27,110 bases of DNA from a virus, in the IMG/VR virus record IMGVR_UViG_3300036402_000041, positions 1 through 27,110 of that record. One strand, written 5' to 3'. How positions within the stretch are numbered: the stretch's first letter is position 1; every line of letters begins with the position of its first letter. The position numbers and the translations under genes are program-made. The notes under the pieces were generated by a model. The model was given only the letters and a program-made list of their open reading frames with translations, searched no databases and was not told the origin of the DNA. Positions 22,338-27,110 of this stretch are shown one piece after another.

Positions 22338-22525
22338 GCCTGCTCGACGGGCTCCACCCGGTCACGACCGAGGGTCAGATCCTGCTGCACATCGCGAACA
22401 CGCTCGACGAGCTCAACGCGAAGCTGCAGGGTCCGGCCCCGGCCGAGCCGGCCGACGACAAGCCGGAACCGGCCAAGCCGCCGGCCAAGAAGGCTGCGTC
22501 TCGCCGGAAGGTCACCGGCCAGTAG
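22334..22525 (+). CDS. Small Pro/Lys-rich protein after the capsid gene, 63 aa
   Basis: GTG at 22334 overlaps the capsid stop (GTGA). An N-terminal helix EGQILLHIANTLDELNAKLQ is followed by a Pro/Ala/Lys tail (PADDKPEPAKPPAKKAASRR). A short helix plus a basic disordered tail fits a small head protein or a linker that binds DNA or the capsid, but no family is known to me. The codon bias and coupling support it as real. Confidence 0.6.
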   Translation: MSLLDGLHPVTTEGQILLHIANTLDELNAKLQGPAPAEPADDKPEPAKPPAKKAASRRKVTGQ

Positions 22526-22529
22526 CTGA

Positions 22530-22682
22530 GTGTCGGGGCGTCAACCCGCGGAATCGATGCAAGACCACGCTCATACACCGCGGGAAGGCGTACCGGGGAG
22601 TCCCTGGTCCGGGGCTTATACGGCCAGGCCGCATCGAGCCTCCTCCTTTCTCCCTGCCATGGCGCGACCTGCGCCCCGACAC
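22530..22682 (+). other. Structured intergenic segment with nested inverted repeats
   Basis: An 11-base perfect inverted repeat, GTGTCGGGGCG (22530-22540) and CGCCCCGACAC (22672-22682), encloses a second pair, TCGATGC (22554-22560) and GCATCGA (22631-22637). A third pair, CCCGCGG (22545-22551) and CCGCGGG (22578-22584), crosses the second one. Stop codons and poor codon bias argue against a gene in the 188 bases between the small protein and the next ATG (22714). It may be a structured leader, terminator or small RNA; nothing decides between them. Confidence 0.45.
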
Positions 22683-22713
22683 CACACACCTCCCCCGACT
22701 TTGAGGAGCACCC

Positions 22714-23256
22714 ATGTCTGCCATCGTCGCGGGCGACCTGCTGTTCAAGTACTCGGTGGTCGCAGCCGCCGGCAACACCACGGCCAGCGCACCCGCCACT
22801 GCCCTCGGAGACCAGATCTCGACGTCCGCCTGGGCTGGTGGGTCGCTGAATGACCTGTTCGATGACATCTCTGGCGCCGAGAACGCGGCCTCGACGGTCG
22901 ACTACCGGTGCATCTTCGTCCACAACTCCAATGCGTCGAACACGCTGGAGAACGCGGTCGTCTACCTGTCGGCCGAGGTCGGGGGCGGGGCGGGAGTCGC
23001 GGTCGGCGCGGACACCACCGCCGCTTCCGTGATCGCATCGGCCTCCGCGCAGGCGTTGACGATCGCCAACGAGACGACTGCGCCAGCCGGAGTCACCTTC
23101 TCCAGCCCGACTACCGCAGCGGGAGGCGTGGCCCTCGGCAACATCCCGGTCGGTCAGTGCAAGGCGTTCTGGGTCCGCCGTACCGCGGCCAACTCGGCGG
23201 CCCTCTCGGCCGACGGGGTCACCATCGCGGTCGCCGGAGACACCGGCTCGCTGTAG
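22714..23256 (+). CDS. Putative virion structural protein, 180 aa
   Basis: ATG at 22714 with TTGAGGAGCACCC before it. The protein is beta-rich and Ala/Thr/Ser-rich, with YRCIFVHNSNASNTLENAVV (about residues 64-83), ANETTAPAGVTFSSP and a final GQCKAFWVRRTAANSAALSA. This Y-R-C-I-x-V-x-N-x-(8)-L-x-N-A-x-V and T-T-A-P-x-G-V-x-F pattern recurs in virion proteins of unrelated phages, usually without defined role. The place after capsid and before the W-repeat protein suggests head surface or head-tail. Function unknown. Confidence 0.72.
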   Translation: MSAIVAGDLLFKYSVVAAAGNTTASAPATALGDQISTSAWAGGSLNDLFDDISGAENAASTVDYRCIFVHNSNASNTLENAVVYLSAEVGGGAGVAVGADTTAASVIASASAQALTIANETTAPAGVTFSSPTTAAGGVALGNIPVGQCKAFWVRRTAANSAALSADGVTIAVAGDTGSL

Positions 23257-23292
23257 CAGCCCGCACCTGACGCCGGTGAAGGAGGCGAGCTC

Positions 23293-25497
23293 GTGCCCAC
23301 GGTAACCAACCTCACCTCCGGTGCCGGCTCGGCTGCTACGTCGTTCGCCACGGCTTCAGTTGCCCCGACCGGGAACCGTCTGATCCTGGTTTCGGTCCAC
23401 GCCTACATCTCCACCGGTTCGGTCCAGCCGGCCACTCCGACGGTCACCGGCAACGGCATCACCTACACCCTCGTGCAGGCGCAGGACGTTGATACGTCCG
23501 GTGTTGACCGGGCCACCGAATGGGTGTTCCGCGGCCTAGCCACGAGCCCGAGCAGCGGCGCCATCACCATCTCGTTCGGTGCGGTCACGATGACCCGCTG
23601 CGCCTGGTCGGTGGATCAATCCGATTCGGACATCGACCTGTCCGGTGTCAATGGTGCTGGCGCGATCGCTCAGAAGGTCGGAGCCACCAGCGCCGGCGCG
23701 ACGAGCCTCAGCGTCAGCTACTCACCGGCGATGCGCTCCGATAGCGCCGGGTACTCCGCCTGGGGTCACCAGGTCCAAGAGGTCAAGACCCCGCGTACTT
23801 CGTGGACCGAATTGTCGGATGTCACCTCCGTCACCTTGGCGACCATGGAGACGCAGTTCTTCTCCGGCACCGACACGGCCGCATCCGCCTCATGGACCAC
23901 CAGTTCCCGCGCCGGTGGCATCGCGATCGAGATCAAGAAGGCCGCCCCGTTCATCTGGTCCGGCGAGTACGGACTGCAGGGCGGGACGACTGGGCTGACG
24001 ATGATCCCGCCCGCGGGCACCGTCGCCGGTGATCTCGACGTCATCTGGGTGCTGAACAAGAACTCCAGCGTCGACCCGACCGACCCGGGTAGCGGCTGGC
24101 TCAGGATCGGCAGCGCTGAGCTCGGCACGGGCGCTGATGGCGTGGGGACCGGCAAGATCCGCTTCACTGCCTGGTACCGGATCCTGACCGGGGCATCCAC
24201 GAACACCACGGTCTCCGCCGGCGCCGCGAACCGGATGATCGGTGGCGGCATGACCTACCACCTCACCGGTGCTGGGGCATGGACTACGCCGACGATCGCT
24301 TTCGGGGAGGATGTCGACGCATCCACCACAGCCTTCGTGGCGCTGATGACAACCGACCTCGCGGCCGGAGTCGACGACTACACCCTGTCTGTCGGTGGCT
24401 TCACTGCGATCACCACCCTTCCAGGGCGATCGCTCACGATCCCCAACTCGACACAGAGCCGGTTGGACAACATCAACTCCGCCGGCGGCGCGGTCGGGAA
24501 CACGATCTTCGCGTGGAGCGATCAGCGGGTCGGGATGGTCGGCACCCAGTCCGGCGCTGCAACGACTGGCGCGACCTCTGGCGTGGGTACGACCGGTGGC
24601 GCGATGCAGATCCGCATCCGCATGGCCGGCACGACAACGGTCAGCGGAACGCGTGCAACGACCTGGCGAGCACTCACGCAGATCACCGCAACCCGCGGCA
24701 CTACCTGGCGCGTCCTGACCGCTGCGGTCGGCAGCAGGGCATCAACATGGCGAGTCCGGTCGGCGGTTACCGCGACCCGGGCCACGACCTGGCGAGTAGC
24801 GGCCACGGTTGCGTCTCTCAGGGCAACCACTTGGGATGTCCTGACCTCGACCGTCGCCAGTCGCGCAACGACCTGGCGCACCCGCGCGCAGGTCACCCCG
24901 ACCAGGGCAACCACGTGGCGGACCCGCTCGCTCGCCGTCGGCGCCAGGGTAACGACCTGGAACGTGGACCAGTCGGCCACGGTCGTCGCAACCCGCTCGA
25001 CCACCTGGGCCGTTGCAGGCCGGGTTACATCGACCCGCTCGACCACCTGGGACACGCTCACCCGAACCACCGTCACGCGCGCCACGACCTGGGATGCCAC
25101 CGCGGTCGTCTCCGCTGCCCGCAGTACGACTTGGCGGACGCGGCAGGCAGTCCAGGCCAGCAAGAACACGACCTGGCGAGTCCGTGCGACCACCACGGCG
25201 CCCCGGACGACGACCTGGAACACCGCCACGCGGGCCAGTAGTAGCGCCTCTGCCATTTGGCGGACCCTCGCTGCCACCAGTAGCAGCCGGGCGGCCAATT
25301 GGCGGCTGCTCGAGGTGGTCGCCGCCACCCGCAGCACCGGATGGGCCGTGGCCAGCAACCTCGTCCCGCAGACAGGCGAATCGGTGCTCACTGCAAGCAA
25401 CAGCCCGTCCAGCGTCCTAGTCGCGACCAACCCCCGCCCGACCCTGACCCCATCGAACGCCCCATCGAGCCAACTGGAGGTGAGCCATGGCGTATGA
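23293..25497 (+). CDS. Large beta-domain protein with 17 tandem 14-residue Trp repeats, 734 aa
   Basis: GTG at 23293 behind GAAGGAGGCGAG. Residues 1-215 and 220-440 look like two related beta-sandwich or jelly-roll domains (NRLILVSVHAYISTG, TVTGNGITYTLVQAQDVDTS; and GLTMIPPAGTVAGDLDVIWV, TAWYRILTGAS). From 453 to 690 the protein is a tandem repeat with Trp every 14 residues from W458 to W684, one interval of 16; consensus R-[AS]-T-T-W-[RD]-[VT]-L-T-x-x-[VT]-x-[AS]-[TS]. A Ser/Thr/Pro tail ends it. The gene lies between capsid and connectors, so it may be a capsid or neck fibre; a tail role is possible. It overlaps the next gene by 11 bases. I recall TTW repeats in actinobacterial phage proteins but know no function. 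Confidence 0.75.
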   Translation: MPTVTNLTSGAGSAATSFATASVAPTGNRLILVSVHAYISTGSVQPATPTVTGNGITYTLVQAQDVDTSGVDRATEWVFRGLATSPSSGAITISFGAVTMTRCAWSVDQSDSDIDLSGVNGAGAIAQKVGATSAGATSLSVSYSPAMRSDSAGYSAWGHQVQEVKTPRTSWTELSDVTSVTLATMETQFFSGTDTAASASWTTSSRAGGIAIEIKKAAPFIWSGEYGLQGGTTGLTMIPPAGTVAGDLDVIWVLNKNSSVDPTDPGSGWLRIGSAELGTGADGVGTGKIRFTAWYRILTGASTNTTVSAGAANRMIGGGMTYHLTGAGAWTTPTIAFGEDVDASTTAFVALMTTDLAAGVDDYTLSVGGFTAITTLPGRSLTIPNSTQSRLDNINSAGGAVGNTIFAWSDQRVGMVGTQSGAATTGATSGVGTTGGAMQIRIRMAGTTTVSGTRATTWRALTQITATRGTTWRVLTAAVGSRASTWRVRSAVTATRATTWRVAATVASLRATTWDVLTSTVASRATTWRTRAQVTPTRATTWRTRSLAVGARVTTWNVDQSATVVATRSTTWAVAGRVTSTRSTTWDTLTRTTVTRATTWDATAVVSAARSTTWRTRQAVQASKNTTWRVRATTTAPRTTTWNTATRASSSASAIWRTLAATSSSRAANWRLLEVVAATRSTGWAVASNLVPQTGESVLTASNSPSSVLVATNPRPTLTPSNAPSSQLEVSHGV
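24649..25344 (+). repeat. 42-bp coding tandem repeat, 17 copies (TTW repeat)
   Basis: TGG codons recur in frame from 24664 to 25342, every 42 bases except one 48-base step. The DNA core around each is close to (A/G)CN-ACC-TGG-CG with synonymous and conservative changes, so units have diverged and the array is old. The last four copies lose the TT (SAIW, AANW, STGW), as end units often do. All copies stay in one frame of the 734-residue protein, so this is a protein repeat and not a CRISPR array. Confidence 0.92.
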
Positions 25498-26092
25498 CGT
25501 AGGCGACATCGCAGTGTTCACCCTCGGCGTCGCACCGCACGACGGGACGACGGGCGTGACGGTGGTCGTCCGGGCGCCCGATGGCACCGAGAGCCCAGTG
25601 ACCCCGACCCCGTCAGGTGGCGGCGCGACCTGGACCGTGCAGGTACCCCTCACCGCCGCCGCGACCTGGTACGTCACATGGACCGTCACTGGCACCGGCG
25701 CGGGCGTGCAGTCGGACAGCGCCGAAGCCGACCCGGTACCGCCCCCGTCGGACGCGCAACGCCAGACCCGGCTGCTCATCGCGGACACGGACCCTGCGAA
25801 CCGGTTCTTCTCGACGCTGCAACTCGCCGACTTTCTCGCCATGAACGGCGACTCGGTACGCCGAGCAGCCGCGCAAGCCCTCGACGTGTGGGCCGCGAAC
25901 GAAGCGATGGTATCGAAGAAGATCACCACCCAGGACCTCCAGACCGACGGGCCGGCTGTTGCCGCCGCACTGCGGGCGAGCGCGACCGAGCTCCGCCGGC
26001 AAGCCGACGCGGGCGAGGGTTCCAGCGACGACATCGGCTTCGAGATCGTCGAGTACAAGCCGTACCCGCACCACTCCGGCTGGCGGTACTGA
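25487..26092 (+). CDS. Head-tail connector protein with N-terminal Ig-like domain, 201 aa
   Basis: ATG at 25487 behind TGGAGGTGAG, overlapping the W-repeat gene by 11 bases. Residues 1-85 form an Ig/FN3-like sandwich (DVGDIAVFTLGVAPHDG, VTVVVRAPDGTESPVTPTPS, AATWYVTWTVTGTGAGVQSD). After a Pro linker the helical connector part begins (RQTRLLIADTDPANRFFSTL, QLADFLAMNGDSVRRAAAQA, LDVWAANEAMVSKKIT), the layout of gp6/gp15-type adaptor proteins that sit under the portal. The fused Ig-like domain would face outwards. Assignment of the C-terminal part is by pattern and position; the fusion itself is plain from the sequence. Confidence 0.78.
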   Translation: MAYDVGDIAVFTLGVAPHDGTTGVTVVVRAPDGTESPVTPTPSGGGATWTVQVPLTAAATWYVTWTVTGTGAGVQSDSAEADPVPPPSDAQRQTRLLIADTDPANRFFSTLQLADFLAMNGDSVRRAAAQALDVWAANEAMVSKKITTQDLQTDGPAVAAALRASATELRRQADAGEGSSDDIGFEIVEYKPYPHHSGWRY

Positions 26093-26508
26093 TGCCGTTT
26101 CCTGGCTCCCGGGTCATCGTCCCCAGGTGGGAAGCGCACCACCGGCCCGTGCTGGCGACGACCCGGACCGCGATGATCACGTTCCGCCGGATCTCCGGTC
26201 CGCCCGTGCACGACCCCGCGACCGGGTCCACCGACCAGCCGCGGACGGTCGTCTACACCGGGTCATGCCGCATCCAGGAACACCAGATCAACGCCCACTC
26301 CGCTGTCGCCGGCGCGGAACTGATCACGACCCACGCCTACCAGGTGTCCCTCGATGTAGCGGCGGCTCTACAGAAGGACGACATCGGCACCGTTGACGCC
26401 AGCAACGACCCGACCCTCGTCGGCCGGGAGTTGCGCGTCAACGACATCCAGCGCGGCTCGCTCCTGTTCGAGCGCGACGTGATCTGTATCGATGACCTGG
26501 AGGCCTGA
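26092..26508 (+). CDS. Head-tail stopper-type protein (DUF6093-like), 138 aa
   Basis: TGATG overlap with the connector gene. The protein is a small beta barrel: TRTAMITFRRISGPPVHDPA, RTVVYTGSCRIQEHQIN, HAYQVSLDVAAALQKDDIG, GRELRVNDIQRGSLLFERDV. This pattern (start strand with MITFRR, a central TGxCRIQ, a Y-x-V-x-L/I strand and the D-D-x-x strand) is that of actinophage proteins I know as DUF6093, which occupy the stopper slot below the connector ring. The next gene overlaps by TGATG. Function is inferred from position. Confidence 0.78.
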   Translation: MPFPGSRVIVPRWEAHHRPVLATTRTAMITFRRISGPPVHDPATGSTDQPRTVVYTGSCRIQEHQINAHSAVAGAELITTHAYQVSLDVAAALQKDDIGTVDASNDPTLVGRELRVNDIQRGSLLFERDVICIDDLEA

Positions 26509-26849
26509 TGCACTTCGACGTCTCCGAACTCCAGGCCCTGGAGCGGGACCTGGTGAAGGGTGCCGCGAGGGTCGAGAAGACCGCGCCGCTCATCGTCAAG
26601 AAGTCCGCGCTCGACATCGAGGCCGACGGCAAGATCAACGCCCCCGTAGACACCGGGACGCTGCAGAACTCGATCTCCAGCGACATCAACGGGCTCACCG
26701 CCGAGATCGGCCCGTCCACGGACTACGAGGCCTACGTCGAGTACGGCACCAGCAAGATGGCCGCCCAGCCGTACATGGGGCCAGCCGCCGAGAAGAACAC
26801 CCCGGCATTCGAGCAGGCGCTCGGCAAGGTCGCGGAGAAGATCCTGTGA
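26508..26849 (+). CDS. HK97 gp10-like head-tail/tail-completion protein, 113 aa
   Basis: TGATG overlap at the start. The sequence fits the gp10-like family: a long N-terminal helix (ELQALERDLVKGAARVEKTA), KKSALDIEADGKINAPVDTG with the family's A-P-V-D-T-G motif, GTLQNSISSDI, then YEAYVEYGTSKMAAQPYMGP with the Y-x-x-x-V-E-Y-G-T motif and the QPYMGPA end. Such proteins sit at the head-tail joint and help attach the tail. The order connector, stopper, gp10, tail terminator is the usual one for siphoviruses. Confidence 0.9.
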   Translation: MHFDVSELQALERDLVKGAARVEKTAPLIVKKSALDIEADGKINAPVDTGTLQNSISSDINGLTAEIGPSTDYEAYVEYGTSKMAAQPYMGPAAEKNTPAFEQALGKVAEKIL

Positions 26850-27110
26850 CCACCCTGCCCGCGGTCACGCCAGTCGCTGACGCCGTCCTCACGCTACTGC
26901 AGGCGATCCCGGGCCTCAACGTGTTCGACACGGAGCTTCCGGCGAACCCGCCGCTCGACCCAGACAAACGCGTCCACCCGTATGCCGTGTTCTTCCCGAG
27001 CGGAGGCAACGCGTTCGGCGACCGCCTCAACGACATCCCGACCGACGTGAAGTGGACCTGCCGGATCCTCTTCGTCGGCGGCGACAAGACCCGCGCCCTC
27101 TGGGCGTTGG
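26846..27110 (+). CDS. Tail terminator-like protein (3' end outside window)
   Basis: GTG at 26846 overlaps the previous stop (GTGA). The readable 88 residues begin LPAVTPVADAVLTLLQAIPG, LNVFDTELPANPPLDPDKR, HPYAVFFPSGGNAFGDRLND, and end in VKWTCRILFVGGDKTRALWA. The pattern of an N-terminal helix, a strand, a P-rich turn and the Y-x-V-F-F-P / I-L-F-V-G-G-D strands matches tail terminator or completion proteins (gpU-like), which cap the tail tube at the head end. The sequence runs off the edge, so length and C-terminus are unknown. Confidence 0.75.
   Translation, partial: MTTLPAVTPVADAVLTLLQAIPGLNVFDTELPANPPLDPDKRVHPYAVFFPSGGNAFGDRLNDIPTDVKWTCRILFVGGDKTRALWAL

Noticed and set aside
22612-22619. 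TTATAC as a possible -10 box before the gene at 22714
   Set aside because: No reasonable -35 lies 16-18 bases upstream and the sequence is inside the structured segment, so a promoter cannot be supported.
22530-22853. 107-codon open frame starting at GTG 22530 through the intergenic segment
   Set aside because: His/Pro/Arg-rich with poor codon bias, overlaps the start of the well-supported gene at 22714 in another frame, and has no ribosome site.
24649-25344. Regular 42-bp spaced repeats that could be taken for a CRISPR array
   Set aside because: The conserved core is only about 10 bases, it stays in one reading frame and changes mostly at synonymous positions; it encodes the 14-residue protein repeat.
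1-27110. tRNA genes, integrase, attachment sites, insertion sequences, lysis genes
   Set aside because: I looked for cloverleaf arms with CCA ends, tyrosine/serine recombinase motifs, terminal inverted repeats with transposase frames and holin/endolysin motifs, and found none that I can support by eye.

Overview
The window reads as one contiguous piece of a tailed double-stranded DNA virus (siphovirus-type phage or prophage) of a high-GC Gram-positive host, most likely an actinobacterium. The evidence is very high GC with strong G/C bias at third codon positions, many GTG starts, and every supported gene on the + strand. Genes are packed with ATGA or TGATG stop-start overlaps. Several proteins have the look of actinophage families: a CKLHGG-type small terminase subunit, a MuF-type minor capsid protein, a DUF6093-like connector and HTH/zinc proteins. 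No integrase, lysis gene, tape measure or tRNA is visible, so temperate versus lytic lifestyle cannot be decided here.

Left part (1-10.9 kb), DNA metabolism, replication and small accessory genes. It opens with the C-terminal part of a RuvC-like resolvase, followed by DNA-binding proteins, a Dam-like N6A methyltransferase and a second, larger beta-type DNA methyltransferase. Next comes a short replication-initiator-like gene whose 3' end runs into a TAACGC-repeat and T-rich block, a good candidate origin. After several unknown genes come the small terminase subunit, a small protein resembling rifampin ADP-ribosyltransferase (Arr), a cysteine-rich zinc protein and a chain of very small overlapping genes. 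The part ends with a one-helix membrane protein and a MerR-like HTH gene that lies between two strong hairpins.

Middle (10.87-14.9 kb), a control region followed by host-contact proteins. A 220-base non-coding segment carries TGTCGC direct repeats, a weak promoter candidate and a strong hairpin. It precedes a collagen-like fibre protein, a right-handed beta-helix tailspike-like protein and a second adhesin that shares a duplicated domain with the spike. These lie upstream of the large terminase gene, far from the usual tail-end position.

Right part (14.9-27.1 kb), packaging and head morphogenesis in classical order: large terminase, portal, MuF protein, protease fused to scaffold, DUF2190-like decoration protein, HK97-fold major capsid, head-tail connectors and the start of a tail terminator. 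The protease gene has a perfectly placed internal start that should make scaffold separately, as in lambda C/Nu3. Inserted between capsid and connectors are a structured 188-base intergenic segment, a small virion-type protein and a 734-residue protein ending in 17 tandem copies of a 14-residue tryptophan repeat.

The observations most worth follow-up are the W-repeat protein, the candidate origin with the out-of-frame initiator tail, the nested scaffold start, the Arr-like protein and the domain shared by two adhesins.
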